Numbered from the stretch's first letter, positions 7,862 through 17,272 are shown. The stretch: DNA of 64,000 nucleotides from Microbacterium sp. YJN-G (GCF_015040615.1 NZ_CP060402.1:1798001-1862000), one strand, 5' to 3'. Notes: generated from the sequence alone by a model not told the origin. Translations and numbers: made by a program.

Positions 7862-9046
7862 TTACGGGGCGATGCCGGCCGCGGCGGGCTTGAACCCGGC
7901 GCGCACGTTCTCGCAGCATCCGGGACGGCAGATGTCGAACGAGCCGCCCACCGAGGTGACGTGCGCACGGTCGGCCGCCGGCCTCCCCTCGAGCCGCTCC
8001 TGGATGAGGTCGACGATGCCCGCGACGAAGGCGGGCGACACGCCCGGGGTGGGCGTGCGGACGAAACGGAGCCCGGCCTGCTCGGCGGCATCCTTCGCCT
8101 CGGTGTCGAGATCCCAGAGCACCTCCATGTGGTCGCTCATGAAACCGACCGGTACGACGATGACGGCCTGCCGTCCTCGATCCTGGAGTTCGCCGATGAC
8201 GTCGCAGACGTCGGGCTCGAGCCAGGGCTGCGAGGGCGGGCCGGAGCGGGACTGGTAGACGAGTTCCCAGGCGACGGATGCCGCCGACGGCAGCAGCTGA
8301 GTGACCCGGTCCATGACCCAGGCGGCGACCGCCTCGTGCTGCGCCGCGTATGCGCCGCCCTCGCCCCACTCCACGTCGCGCGGGCCGGAGCGGTCCGCGT
8401 CGGCGGTGGGGATGCTGTGGGTGGAGAACAGCACGTGCACGGACTCGGGGGCGAGGCCGTCGGCGAGGAACCCGGCGACCGCGTCGTGCACGCCCTCGAC
8501 GAAGGTCTGCACGAAGCCGGGGTGGTCGTAGAACGGGCGGATCTTGTCGATCGTCACGACGCCGTCGTACGGCGAGCCGTCGAGCACGCGGGAGAAGTCC
8601 TCGCGGTACTGCCGGCAGCTCGAGAACGAGCTGTAGGCGCTGGTGGCGAAGGCGAGCAGGGTGGTGTCGCCGTTGCCCGCGGCCTCGGCGACGGCATCCT
8701 CGAGCAGCGGCGCCCAGTTGCGGTTGCCCCAGTACACCGGCAGGTCGATGGACCGCGCCGCGAGCTCGGCCTCGAGAGCCGCCTTCAGCGCACGGTTCTG
8801 CCCGTTGATCGGGCTGACGCCCCCGAAGTGGCGGTAGTGATGCGCCACCTCCTCGAGCCGCTCGTCGGGGATGCCGCGCCCCCGCGTCACATTGCGCAGG
8901 AACGGGATGACATCGTCCTGACCCTCGGGTCCGCCGAAGCCGGCGAGCAGGATGGCGTCGTAGGCGACGGGCTGCTCGATGAACGCATCACCCCCGGCCG
9001 CTGCAGGAGAGGCGTGCGGGACGGCATCCGGGTCAGTGCTCTTCAC
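7862..9046 (-). CDS. cpfC: Coproporphyrin III ferrochelatase
   Basis: A 394-residue ferrochelatase (formerly hemH). Actinobacteria use the coproporphyrin-dependent haem route, so the substrate is expected to be coproporphyrin III. It carries YDAILLAGFGGPEGQDDVIPF near the start, HYRHFGGVSPINGQN with the metal-binding region, and FSTHSIP. Cysteines at SSCRQY and in the C-terminal ICRPGCCENVR match the four-Cys pattern that binds a [2Fe-2S] cluster in actinobacterial enzymes. The start is GTG 9046 because AGGAGG lies 9 nt upstream. A TAGCCT hexamer at 9067-9072 is a likely -10. It lies 41 nt upstream of rpiB. Confidence 0.93.
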   Translation of the reverse strand: MKSTDPDAVPHASPAAAGGDAFIEQPVAYDAILLAGFGGPEGQDDVIPFLRNVTRGRGIPDERLEEVAHHYRHFGGVSPINGQNRALKAALEAELAARSIDLPVYWGNRNWAPLLEDAVAEAAGNGDTTLLAFATSAYSSFSSCRQYREDFSRVLDGSPYDGVVTIDKIRPFYDHPGFVQTFVEGVHDAVAGFLADGLAPESVHVLFSTHSIPTADADRSGPRDVEWGEGGAYAAQHEAVAAWVMDRVTQLLPSAASVAWELVYQSRSGPPSQPWLEPDVCDVIGELQDRGRQAVIVVPVGFMSDHMEVLWDLDTEAKDAAEQAGLRFVRTPTPGVSPAFVAGIVDLIQERLEGRPAADRAHVTSVGGSFDICRPGCCENVRAGFKPAAAGIAP

Positions 9047-9207
9047 ATCTGCAATCCTCCTACCGCAGGCTATGAGCCAGCACGGAGTACTGCGGCGACC
9101 CGCGGGCATTCGCTACCGGGGGCGCCTGGCGTAGGCTGTCATGGTTGTCGTCGGCGCCAGCCGCGCCGACGCGGGACGACATCCCCTCACCACTGGGAGA
9201 AACAGCT

Positions 9208-11778
9208 GTGCCTGGAGAAAACCTCACCCGTAATGAAGCGCAGGAACGCCGCGCGGTCATCGACACGCAGTCCTACGAGGTCTCGCTCGACCTGACCAAG
9301 GGCGCCGAGATCTTCGGCTCGCGCAGCGTCGTGCGATTCACCGCGATGCCAGGGAGCTTCACGTTCATCGACCTGATCGCACGCGATGTGCGTGAGATCT
9401 CGCTCAACGGCGAGCAGATAGATCCGACGTCGGCTTTCAGCGATTCGCGGATCGCGCTCAGCGATCTGCAGGCCGAGAACGTGCTCATCGTCGACGCGGA
9501 CTGCCTGTACACGAACACCGGCGAGGGGCTGCACCGCTTCGTCGACCCGGTCGACGGCGAGGTCTACCTGTACTCGCAGTTCGAGGTGCCCGACTCGCGC
9601 CGCGTCTTCGCGGTGTTCGAGCAGCCCGACCTGAAGGCGACGTTCCAGTTCACCGTCACCGCCCCCGCGGCGTGGAAGGTCGTCTCGAACTCGCCCACCC
9701 CCGAGCCGATCGTGCACGACTCGTCCACCGACTCGGGCGCCCAGCAGACCGCGACGTGGGGCTTCGAGCCGACCCCGCGGATCTCCTCGTACATCACGGC
9801 GCTCATCGCAGGCCCCTACGAGTCGACGTTCTCGGAGCTCACCAGCGCCGACGGCCGCGTCATCCCGCTCGGCGTCTACGGTCGCAAGAGCCTGTGGCAG
9901 CACCTGGATGCCGACTACATCTTCGACAAGACGCGCGAGGGCTTCGCCTACTTCGAGTCGAAGTTCGGCGTGCCGTACCCGTTCGCCAAGTACGACCAGC
10001 TCTTCGTGCCGGAGTTCAACGCCGGCGCCATGGAGAACGCCGGTGCGGTCACGTTCACCGAGACCTACGTCTTCCGCAGCAAGGTGACCGACGCGGTCAA
10101 GGAGCGCCGCGTCGTCACGATCCTGCACGAGCTGGCCCACATGTGGTTCGGCGACCTGGTCACCATGAAGTGGTGGAACGACCTGTGGCTGAACGAGTCG
10201 TTCGCCGAGTGGGCGTCGACGATCGCCACCGCCGAGGCGACCGAGTGGACCGAGGCGTGGACCACGTTCAACGCCATGGAGAAGACCTGGGCGTACCGCC
10301 AGGACCAGCTGCCCTCCACGCATCCGATCGTCGCCGAGATCAACGACCTGCAGGACGTGCTGGTCAACTTCGACGGCATCACCTACGCCAAGGGCGGGTC
10401 GGTGCTCAAGCAGCTCGCCGCCTGGGTGGGCATCGAGGCCTTCTTCGCCGGTGTGTCGCAGTACTTCCAGAAGCACGCCTGGGGCAACACCGAGCTGAGC
10501 GACCTGCTCACCGAGCTCGAGACCACCAGCGGCCGCGAGCTGACCAGCTGGGCGAAGAAGTGGCTCGAGACCGCCGGTGTCAACACGCTCGCGCCGGTGA
10601 TCGCCGAGGACTCGTCGGGCACGATCAGCCGCTTCGCGGTGACCCAGACCGCACCCGCCGACTACCCCACGATCCGTCCCCACCGCCTCGGCATCGGGTT
10701 CTACGAGCTCGAGGGCGACGCGCTGGTGCGCACGCACTACGTCGAGGTCGACATCGACGGCGACCGCACCGAGATCCCCGAGCTGCAGGGCCTGAAGCGC
10801 CCCGACATGGTGCTGCTGAACGACAAGGACCTCGCCTACGCGAAGATCCGCCTCGACGAGCGCTCGCTGGCGACCGCGATCGCCCACCTGTCCGACATCA
10901 GCGACCCGCTCGCCCGCTCGCTGGTGTGGGGCGCGGCCTGGGATCAGACGCGCGACGCCGAGACCGCGGCATCCGACTACATCGATCTCGTGCTCGGCAA
11001 CATCGGCCGCGAGACCGAGTCGACCACGGTGCGCACCACACTCGCCCAGCTGCAGCTCGCCGCGTCGTCGTACGTGGCGCCCGAGAACCGGGCGGCCGCG
11101 CGCGAGAAGGTCGCCGACGGATTGTGGGCCCTCGCGCAGCACGCCGAGAGCGGCAGCGACAGCCAGTTGCAGCTGGTCACTGCGTTCGCGAACACGCTCG
11201 TCACCCCCGAGCACGCCGGCATCATCGGGCGCCTGCGCTCGGGTGAGGAGACGCTGCCCGGTCTCGAGATCGACGCCGACCTGTCGTGGCAGCTGCTGAT
11301 CGGCCTCGCCGCAGCCGGCGCCACGGACGCCGCGACGATCGACGCCGCCCTCGCCGCCGACAACACGTCGAAGGGCGCCGAGTTCGCCGCACAGGCCCGC
11401 GCGGCGATGCCGACCGCCGAGGCGAAGCAGGCCGCCTGGTCGTCGCTGATCGACTCCGATGACCAGCCGAACACGATCGTGCGCTCGACGGCGCTCGGAT
11501 TCGTGCACCCCTCGGGTGTCGCGGTGCTCGGCGACTTCATCCCGAAGTACTTCGACATGCTGGTGCCGATCTGGCACGAGCGCACCTACCAGATCGCGGA
11601 CTACCTGATCGTCGGCCTGTTCCCGCGCTCGCTCGCGAGCGTCGAACTGCGCGATGCGACCCGCGCCTGGCTGTCGTCGAACCAGGATGCCGCGCCTGCG
11701 CTGCGTCGTCTGGTGCACGAGAACCTCGCCGATGTCGAGCGCGCACTGGCCGCGCAGGCCCGCGACGCGGACGACTGA
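9208..11778 (+). CDS. pepN: Aminopeptidase N (M1 family)
   Basis: An 856-residue zinc metalloaminopeptidase that removes N-terminal residues from peptides. The exopeptidase motif GAMEN is at residues 273-277, and HELAH is at 307-311 with the third zinc ligand Glu330 in NESFAEW (HExxH-x18-E). The C-terminal half is the alpha-helical domain of the family. GTG 9208 was chosen because GGGAGA sits 7 nt upstream; a TTG at 9145 is in frame but has no ribosome-binding site. TAGGCT at 9132-9137 is a plausible -10, giving a leader of about 64 nt. A hairpin follows the gene. Confidence 0.95.
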   Translation: MPGENLTRNEAQERRAVIDTQSYEVSLDLTKGAEIFGSRSVVRFTAMPGSFTFIDLIARDVREISLNGEQIDPTSAFSDSRIALSDLQAENVLIVDADCLYTNTGEGLHRFVDPVDGEVYLYSQFEVPDSRRVFAVFEQPDLKATFQFTVTAPAAWKVVSNSPTPEPIVHDSSTDSGAQQTATWGFEPTPRISSYITALIAGPYESTFSELTSADGRVIPLGVYGRKSLWQHLDADYIFDKTREGFAYFESKFGVPYPFAKYDQLFVPEFNAGAMENAGAVTFTETYVFRSKVTDAVKERRVVTILHELAHMWFGDLVTMKWWNDLWLNESFAEWASTIATAEATEWTEAWTTFNAMEKTWAYRQDQLPSTHPIVAEINDLQDVLVNFDGITYAKGGSVLKQLAAWVGIEAFFAGVSQYFQKHAWGNTELSDLLTELETTSGRELTSWAKKWLETAGVNTLAPVIAEDSSGTISRFAVTQTAPADYPTIRPHRLGIGFYELEGDALVRTHYVEVDIDGDRTEIPELQGLKRPDMVLLNDKDLAYAKIRLDERSLATAIAHLSDISDPLARSLVWGAAWDQTRDAETAASDYIDLVLGNIGRETESTTVRTTLAQLQLAASSYVAPENRAAAREKVADGLWALAQHAESGSDSQLQLVTAFANTLVTPEHAGIIGRLRSGEETLPGLEIDADLSWQLLIGLAAAGATDAATIDAALAADNTSKGAEFAAQARAAMPTAEAKQAAWSSLIDSDDQPNTIVRSTALGFVHPSGVAVLGDFIPKYFDMLVPIWHERTYQIADYLIVGLFPRSLASVELRDATRAWLSSNQDAAPALRRLVHENLADVERALAAQARDADD

Positions 11779-11799
11779 TCCGGCACGAGGCCCGTCTGA

Positions 11800-11849
11800 C
11801 CGAGGCCCGTCTGACCCAGGCCGAGGCGCGCCGGGCGGACGGGCCTCGG
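11800..11849 (+). terminator. Hairpin terminator after pepN
   Basis: CCGAGGCCCGTC (11800-11811) pairs perfectly with GACGGGCCTCGG (11838-11849) around a 26-nt loop. The left arm is part of a direct repeat: GAGGCCCGTCTGACC occurs at 11787 and again at 11802, so two alternative left arms exist. Confidence 0.6.
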
Positions 11850-11892
11850 CGCATCCAGGGCCGGCAGAGCCATGCTCGGTAACATCGAAGTG

Positions 11893-12981
11893 ATGAACAT
11901 GCTGCCCCTGACGACCGAGACGCCGGCTCCCGACGCACCCGATACGGGCTGGTGGACGGGTGCTCTCGACACGCTGCTGTTCATCGGCGGCAAGGCCCTG
12001 ACGGTGGCACTGATCATCGCCTCGTGCGTGGTCATCGCCTTCGTGCTGCGCCTGGTCATCCGCCGGGTCGTCCAGCGCATCGTCAACAGCGCCAAGTCCA
12101 AGGCCAAGGTCGATGACACGCAGGCGCTGGAGCGCTCACCGCTGGCCGACATGCGTCTGGTGCAGCGCACCCGCACGCTCGGCTCGATCCTGCAGAACAT
12201 CGTCAACGTGATGCTCGTGGTGATCGCGCTCGTGCTCATCGTCAACGCCCTCACCCCCACCCTGCTCGGCTCTCTCACCCTGCTGACGGCCGCGATCGGC
12301 GCCGGCCTCGGCTTCGGCGCGCAGAACATCGTCAAGGACGTGCTCAACGGCATCTTCCTCGTCGCCGAGGATCAGATCGGCATCGGCGATGTGGTCGACC
12401 TCGGTCTGGCCTCGGGCGTGGTCGAGTACGTCAGCGTGCGCGTCACGCAGGTGCGCGATGTGAACGGCACGCTCTGGTACGTGCGCAACGGCGAGGTCAC
12501 GCGCATCGGCAACATGTCTCAGGGCTGGGCCCGTGCAATCGTCGACCTCGGCGTGCAGCCGGATGCCGACCTCGACCTCGTCGAGGCGACCATGCTCGAG
12601 ACGGCCCAGGGCCTCGCGAAGGACCCGAAGTGGCGCACCCGCATCATCGAGCGCCCGGAAGTCTGGGGGCTGGAGTCGATCGACGGCGACGCCCTCGTGG
12701 TGCGCGTCGTGATGAAGACCCGTGCCAACGCGATGGACGACGTCGCGCAGGAGCTGCGGCGCAGGCTCCGCGCGGCGCTGGCGGAGAAGGACGTGATCGT
12801 CCCGCGCATGACATCCGTCACCCTCTCGGGCCTCGACGGGGCGCGGCGGGTGCGCGGCGCCAACCCGCCGAAGACCCGGCCGAACCCGGTCACCGGCGTG
12901 CCGCCCGTGGCGGAGCGCGGAATCTGGCGGCGGAAGAAACCGGGCGAGAAGCCCGGGGATCAGGAAGGGGGCGTGAAGTGA
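11893..12981 (+). CDS. Mechanosensitive ion channel, MscS family
   Basis: A 362-residue MscS-type channel that opens under membrane tension to release solutes on hypo-osmotic shock. Hydrophobic helices lie near residues 30-58 and 100-150. The pore-lining glycine/alanine helix and following segment are clear in LLTAAIGAGLGFGAQNIVKD and LNGIFLVAEDQIGIGDVVDL. The C-terminus is a basic, Pro-rich tail. ATG 11893 is preferred: TAACAT (11880-11885) ends 7 nt before it, a leaderless arrangement. An in-frame ATG at 11872 adds 7 residues and has no ribosome-binding site. The stop overlaps the next start by 4 nt. Confidence 0.9.
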   Translation: MNMLPLTTETPAPDAPDTGWWTGALDTLLFIGGKALTVALIIASCVVIAFVLRLVIRRVVQRIVNSAKSKAKVDDTQALERSPLADMRLVQRTRTLGSILQNIVNVMLVVIALVLIVNALTPTLLGSLTLLTAAIGAGLGFGAQNIVKDVLNGIFLVAEDQIGIGDVVDLGLASGVVEYVSVRVTQVRDVNGTLWYVRNGEVTRIGNMSQGWARAIVDLGVQPDADLDLVEATMLETAQGLAKDPKWRTRIIERPEVWGLESIDGDALVVRVVMKTRANAMDDVAQELRRRLRAALAEKDVIVPRMTSVTLSGLDGARRVRGANPPKTRPNPVTGVPPVAERGIWRRKKPGEKPGDQEGGVK

Positions 12982-13406
12982 CGTTCTACGACGAGATCGG
13001 CGGCTACGACACGTTCAAGCGCATCGTCGACGTGTTCTACCGCGAGGTCGCCCTCGACCCGGTGCTCAAGCCGATGTACCCCGAGGAGGACCTGGGGCCG
13101 GCCGCCGAGCGGCTCACCCTGTTCCTCATCCAGTACTGGGGCGGGCCCACGACCTACAGTGAACGACGCGGACATCCTCGCCTGCGCATGCGGCACGTGC
13201 CCTTCCATGTGGACCCCGATGCCCGCGACCGGTGGCTGGCGCACATGCGCACCGCCCTCGACGAGGCGCAGCTCTCCCCCCTGCACGACGCCACGTTCTG
13301 GGACTACCTGCAGCGTGCCGCGCACTCGCTCGTGAACACCTTCGAGCCCAGTCCCGGCGTCGGACCGGCGCAGCAGCAGCGGCCCGATCTCGGACTCACC
13401 TCCTGA
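12978..13406 (+). CDS. glbO: Truncated haemoglobin, group II (GlbO-like)
   Basis: A 142-residue truncated globin of the HbO type. It begins MTFYDEIGGYDTF; Tyr21 is the B10 position, the proximal haem His is His73 in RMRHVPFHV, and Trp86 (RDRWLAHM) is the G8 tryptophan typical of group II. It binds oxygen or reacts with peroxide and nitric oxide; the exact role in actinobacteria is unsettled. The GTG start overlaps the MscS stop (GTGA), with GGAAGGGGG upstream, so it is translationally coupled to the channel. Confidence 0.93.
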   Translation: MTFYDEIGGYDTFKRIVDVFYREVALDPVLKPMYPEEDLGPAAERLTLFLIQYWGGPTTYSERRGHPRLRMRHVPFHVDPDARDRWLAHMRTALDEAQLSPLHDATFWDYLQRAAHSLVNTFEPSPGVGPAQQQRPDLGLTS

Positions 13407-13470
13407 ACCTGACCGCCTGAACCTCAGCACCTCGACCTCAGCACCTCGCATCGTCGACGAAGGAGTCGCC

Positions 13471-15129
13471 ATGGCATCCCGCACCCACGACACGGACGTG
13501 CTGGTGATCGGATGGGGCCTGTCCGGCCTCGTCGCGGCCGCCGAGGCGCTGCACGCCGGGCGGCGCGTGACGATCATCGACCAGGAGCCGCGGGTCAATC
13601 TCGGCGGACAGGCCTGGTGGTCGTTCGGCGGGCTGTTCCTCGTCGACTCCCCCGAGCAGCGGCGGATGGGCATCCGTGACTCTCTCGAGCTGGCCACGCA
13701 GGACTGGTTCGGCAACGCGGGCTTCGATCGCCCTGAGGATGCCTGGCCGCGCCGCTGGGCGGAGGCGTACCTCGACTTCGCCGCGGGTGAGAAGCGCAGC
13801 TGGCTGCGCGAGCTCGGCGTGGGGCTCTTCCCCGTCGTCGGCTGGGCCGAACGAGGCGGCGGCGGGGCGATCGGTCCGGGCAACTCGGTGCCCCGCTTCC
13901 ACATCGTGTGGGGCACGGGGCCCGGCATCGTGGCGCCGTTCGCCGCGACGGTGCAGGACGGCGAGGCGCAGGGCCGGGTGACGATCCTCCCCCGGCATCG
14001 CGTCACCGAGCTCATCGCCGGATCCGGAGCGGTCACCGGCGCCCGCGGAGAGGTGCTGGCCGCCAGCGATTCCGCCCGCGGCGCGGTGTCGTCGCGGGAG
14101 CGCGTCGGCGAGTTCGAGATCCGGGCGGGTGCGACGATCATCGCCTCGGGTGGAATCGGCGGCAATCACGACCTCGTGCGGGCCGCCTGGCCGAAGCGCC
14201 TGGGCACGCCGCCCGGGCACATGCTCTCCGGCGTTCCCGCATACGTCGACGGCTCGATGCACGCCGTCTCGGCATCCGCCGGTGCCGGCCTGATCAACGG
14301 CGACCGGATGTGGCACTACGTCGAGGGGATCACCGGCTGGGATCCGGTGTGGCCCGCGCACGGCATCCGCATCCTCCCCGGCCCGTCGTCGCTGTGGCTG
14401 GATGCCACCGGCCGCCGCCTGCCCGTGCCGCTGTACCCCGGGTTCGACACGCTCGGCACCCTCTCGCACCTGCGCGCGACGGGCCACGATCACTCGTGGT
14501 TCGTCACCTCACTGAAGATCGTCGAGAAGGAGTTCGCGCTCTCGGGCAGTGAGCAGAACCCCGACCTCACCGATCGCGATCTGAAGCTGCTCGTGAGGTC
14601 ACGGCTCGCCAAGGGGCCCACCGGTCCGGTTCAGGCCTTCCTCGACGAGGGTGAGGACTTCGTCGTCGAGGACGATCTCGAGACGCTCCTGGCCGGGATG
14701 CGGCGGATGCCGGGCGGTGAGCTGCTCGACCCGCAGCGGGTGCGCGACGAGGTCGTCGCCCGTGACCGCGAGGTCGGCAACGAGTTCACCAAGGACGCGC
14801 AGCTCGCGATGCTGCGCTCGATGCGCGCCTACCGGGGCGACCGGCTGATCCGCACCGCCTCGCCGCACCGGCTGCAGGATCCGGCAGCCGGCCCGATGAT
14901 CGCCGTGAAGCTGCACGTGCTCACCCGCAAATCGCTCGGCGGGATCCACACCGACCTCGATGCGCGGGTGCTGGATGCCGCAGGCGACGTGATCCCCGGC
15001 CTGTATGCGGCAGGCGAGGCCAGCGGCTTCGGAGGCGGCGGGGTGCACGGGTACCGGGCACTGGAGGGCACGTTCCTGGGTGGCTGCCTGTTCTCGGGTC
15101 GTCGCGCGGGCCGGGCGGCTGCACGCTGA
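13471..15129 (+). CDS. FAD-binding dehydrogenase of the 3-ketosteroid dehydrogenase-like group
   Basis: A 552-residue flavoprotein. The N-terminal Rossmann motif is DVLVIGWGLSGLVAAAEALH with a trailing acidic residue in TIIDQE. The C-terminus has the FAD-closing motif GLYAAGEASGFGGGGVHGYR. Length and termini match the family of predicted FAD dehydrogenases that includes mycobacterial Rv0785, distantly related to fumarate reductase and 3-ketosteroid delta-1-dehydrogenase. Substrate unknown. AAGGAG precedes the ATG by 7 nt. It ends 15 nt from a convergent gene. Confidence 0.85.
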   Translation: MASRTHDTDVLVIGWGLSGLVAAAEALHAGRRVTIIDQEPRVNLGGQAWWSFGGLFLVDSPEQRRMGIRDSLELATQDWFGNAGFDRPEDAWPRRWAEAYLDFAAGEKRSWLRELGVGLFPVVGWAERGGGGAIGPGNSVPRFHIVWGTGPGIVAPFAATVQDGEAQGRVTILPRHRVTELIAGSGAVTGARGEVLAASDSARGAVSSRERVGEFEIRAGATIIASGGIGGNHDLVRAAWPKRLGTPPGHMLSGVPAYVDGSMHAVSASAGAGLINGDRMWHYVEGITGWDPVWPAHGIRILPGPSSLWLDATGRRLPVPLYPGFDTLGTLSHLRATGHDHSWFVTSLKIVEKEFALSGSEQNPDLTDRDLKLLVRSRLAKGPTGPVQAFLDEGEDFVVEDDLETLLAGMRRMPGGELLDPQRVRDEVVARDREVGNEFTKDAQLAMLRSMRAYRGDRLIRTASPHRLQDPAAGPMIAVKLHVLTRKSLGGIHTDLDARVLDAAGDVIPGLYAAGEASGFGGGGVHGYRALEGTFLGGCLFSGRRAGRAAAR

Positions 15130-15144
15130 ACCCGCGTTGATCGC

Positions 15145-15822
15145 TCAGTCCTGATCGGGGGACGCCGGCCCCGTCGACCGCACGGCGGTGAGACCGACCA
15201 CGGCAGGACCGCGGCTGAGCACATGGCCGCGCTGGAAGGCCAGCCGTGTCCAGCGCCCGGATGCGGTGACCCGCACCTGCTCGGCACCGGCGATGAACCC
15301 GAACGCGTGCGCGGCGAAGGCGACGCCGCGCGGCAGGCCGAGCAGGTCTTCGTCGGGCTCGCCCCAGATCCTGGCACGCAGGGCCCGCACGGCCTCCTCG
15401 CCGGCGCCGTCCGGGCTGCCGTGGGCGACCGCCGAGATGCCCCACTGGGCGCGCTCCGCGATCAGCTGGGCGGTGAGGTCGCCGGCGTGCTGCCAGCCGC
15501 CACGAGGCGGGGCGATGCCGGCCCACGCCGGGGAGAGCGCCGTATCGGGCAGGCTCAGCTGCGCGGGTTCGTCGGTCTCGCCCAGACGCTCGACCACGAG
15601 GTCGCAGCTCAGTTCGGGATCGGTGCGGACGATCCGCATGGCGAGGATCGTCGGCGTCTGATCGAACAGCCCCTGCGGGGCGAGCGCGGCGGCCGAGAGG
15701 GCGAGCACGCCGTCGGCGGCCTGCAGTCGCACTCCGTCGGCCCCGGCGGTGGCGGCGCGTCCGGCGAAGGTCAGCACATCGCGCGCAGTGGGCGCGTCGG
15801 CGAGAACAAGAGGTCTGGTCAC
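15145..15822 (-). CDS. Hypothetical protein of unknown function
   Basis: A 225-residue protein starting MTRPLVLADAPTARDVLTFAGRAATAGADGVRLQA. No catalytic motif or membrane helix is recognised; it reads as a globular alpha/beta protein with an acidic C-terminal tail. The GTG start at 15822 is chosen because the hexamer TAGTTT (15830-15835) ends 7 nt before it, a leaderless arrangement, while the purine-rich AAGGA is too close to act as a ribosome-binding site. The promoter overlaps that of divergent tesB, so the two genes are probably coordinately expressed. I cannot name the function. Confidence 0.78.
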   Translation of the reverse strand: MTRPLVLADAPTARDVLTFAGRAATAGADGVRLQAADGVLALSAAALAPQGLFDQTPTILAMRIVRTDPELSCDLVVERLGETDEPAQLSLPDTALSPAWAGIAPPRGGWQHAGDLTAQLIAERAQWGISAVAHGSPDGAGEEAVRALRARIWGEPDEDLLGLPRGVAFAAHAFGFIAGAEQVRVTASGRWTRLAFQRGHVLSRGPAVVGLTAVRSTGPASPDQD

Positions 15823-15828
15823 TCCTTC

Positions 15829-15835
15829 TAAACTA
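15829..15835. promoter_or_regulatory. Overlapping divergent leaderless -10 elements
   Basis: TAAACT (15829-15834) on the plus strand ends 6 nt before the tesB ATG at 15841. Its reverse-strand counterpart TAGTTT (15830-15835) ends 7 nt before GTG 15822. The two -10 hexamers overlap by five bases, so polymerase can use only one at a time. Confidence 0.65.
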
Positions 15836-15840
15836 GCCTG

Positions 15841-16725
15841 ATGATCACCGAGGAGACTGCCCGTCGATCCGTCGCCAGCCTTCTCGGCGTCCTCGATCTC
15901 GACGCGCCGGGGGCCCGCACCACCGAGGACATCTTCACCGGCGCCTCGCATCCGATGCCCACCGGCCGCGTCTACGGCGGCCAGGTGCTCGCGCAGTCGC
16001 TGATCGCCGCCGAGCGCACCCTGCCCGAGGACCGCGTCGTCCACTCGATGCACGGCTACTTCCTGCGGCCGGGTGACGCCGCACAGGACATCACCTTCGC
16101 CGTCGAGCGCATCCACGACGGCCGCTCGTTCTCCACCCGCCGCTCCCAGGCCTACCAGGGCGGGGTTCCGATCTTCTCGATGATCGCGTCGTATCAGGAC
16201 GAGGATCCCGGCGTCGACCACGCGGCGCCGATGCCCGACGGCATCCCGGATCCCGAGGACGTCCCCTCGGACGACGACCTGATCGGTGTGGTGCATCCGA
16301 TCACCGGCCGGATGCTCTCCGAGCGCCCGGTGGACATCCGGCACGTGTCGGGTCCCCTCTTCCTGGAAGTCGACGGCGAGCAGGTCGCCCAGCAGGCCGT
16401 CTGGATGCGCATGCGCGCGCCGATGCCGGACGACCCGCGTCTGCATCGTGCCGCGCTGGCGTACCTGAGCGACATGACGATCCAGGAATCGATCCTGCGT
16501 CGTCACGGGATCACCTGGCAGACACCGGGGCTGAAGGTCGCGAGCCTCGACCATGCGATGTGGTGGCACCGCTTCGGCCGCGTCGACGAGTGGCTGCTGT
16601 ACGCGCAGGAGTCGCCGACCGCGCGCGGCGGACGCGGGCTCGCCCAGGGACGCATCTTCACGCGCGACGGCGCGCTGATCGCGACCGTCGCCCAGGAGAT
16701 CATGGTGCGCGTCCCGCAGCAGTGA
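15841..16725 (+). CDS. tesB: Acyl-CoA thioesterase II
   Basis: A 294-residue double-hotdog thioesterase that hydrolyses acyl-CoA to free fatty acid and CoA. Diagnostic segments are GRVYGGQVLAQSLIAAERTL, HSMHGYFLRPGD and FSTRRSQAYQGGVPIFSM in the first hotdog, and MWWHRFGRVDEWLLY and GRIFTRDGALIATVAQEIM in the second. Catalytic Asp, Gln and Thr residues of TesB are expected around SLDHAMWW. It is probably transcribed without a leader (TAAACT 6 nt upstream). Length fits the family (about 290). Confidence 0.93.
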   Translation: MITEETARRSVASLLGVLDLDAPGARTTEDIFTGASHPMPTGRVYGGQVLAQSLIAAERTLPEDRVVHSMHGYFLRPGDAAQDITFAVERIHDGRSFSTRRSQAYQGGVPIFSMIASYQDEDPGVDHAAPMPDGIPDPEDVPSDDDLIGVVHPITGRMLSERPVDIRHVSGPLFLEVDGEQVAQQAVWMRMRAPMPDDPRLHRAALAYLSDMTIQESILRRHGITWQTPGLKVASLDHAMWWHRFGRVDEWLLYAQESPTARGGRGLAQGRIFTRDGALIATVAQEIMVRVPQQ

Positions 16726-16768
16726 GCCGCGCTGAGAACCGCCCCGGGTGCTCCTGTCGGTGCGCCCG

Positions 16769-17272
16769 TCAGTGGCGCCGGTAGGTCAGCGGCTCACCGA
16801 GAAGGGGCTCCCACGCCTCGCGCATCTCCGGTGTGAGGCGCACGGGGCGCCCGGATGCCGCATCCACGAGCACGATCACGGTCGTGGCGCGCGCGTAGAG
16901 GGTGCGGTGCCCGCTGGCGGGATCGCTGCACACCTCATAGCAGACGTCGATGCTCGAGCCGCCGAGCTTGCCGAACCACATCTGGATGTCGAGCGGATGC
17001 CGCTGGTACGGCACCGGTGCGAGGTACTCGATCTCCTGCCGCGCGATGAGCGTGAGCATCCCGTGCGAGAGGCCGGAGTCGAGGATCGCCGTCTCAGGCC
17101 CCTGCTCCCCCGGTGCCGGCCGCCAGAACGCCCGCACGCGCGCCTCTTCGAGAAGCTTGAGCATGGCGGTGTTGTTGACGTGGTTGAACGCGTCGAGATC
17201 GCCCCAGCGCAGCTGGATCGGGATGTGCAGGCGGCCGTCGTCCAGCACGCGCTCCAGCGAAGATGCCGACAT
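16769..17272 (-). CDS. Single-hotdog acyl-CoA thioesterase (4HBT/YbgC-like)
   Basis: A 167-residue hotdog-fold thioesterase. The motif RWGDLDAFNHVNNTAMLKLL near residues 22-41 is the 4-hydroxybenzoyl-CoA thioesterase signature with its catalytic Asp. The acyl chain it acts on is not predictable. Two in-frame ATGs lie 6 nt apart; the second (17272) is 8 nt from AGGAGG whereas the first is 2 nt away, so I chose the second. It is downstream of ettA, separated by a strong hairpin, and convergent with tesB. Confidence 0.88.
   Translation of the reverse strand: MSASSLERVLDDGRLHIPIQLRWGDLDAFNHVNNTAMLKLLEEARVRAFWRPAPGEQGPETAILDSGLSHGMLTLIARQEIEYLAPVPYQRHPLDIQMWFGKLGGSSIDVCYEVCSDPASGHRTLYARATTVIVLVDAASGRPVRLTPEMREAWEPLLGEPLTYRRH

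Noticed and set aside
9187..11718. 843-residue open frame antisense to pepN
   Set aside because: Long antisense frames are expected at this GC content; its composition is low-complexity and the opposite strand encodes a clear M1 peptidase.
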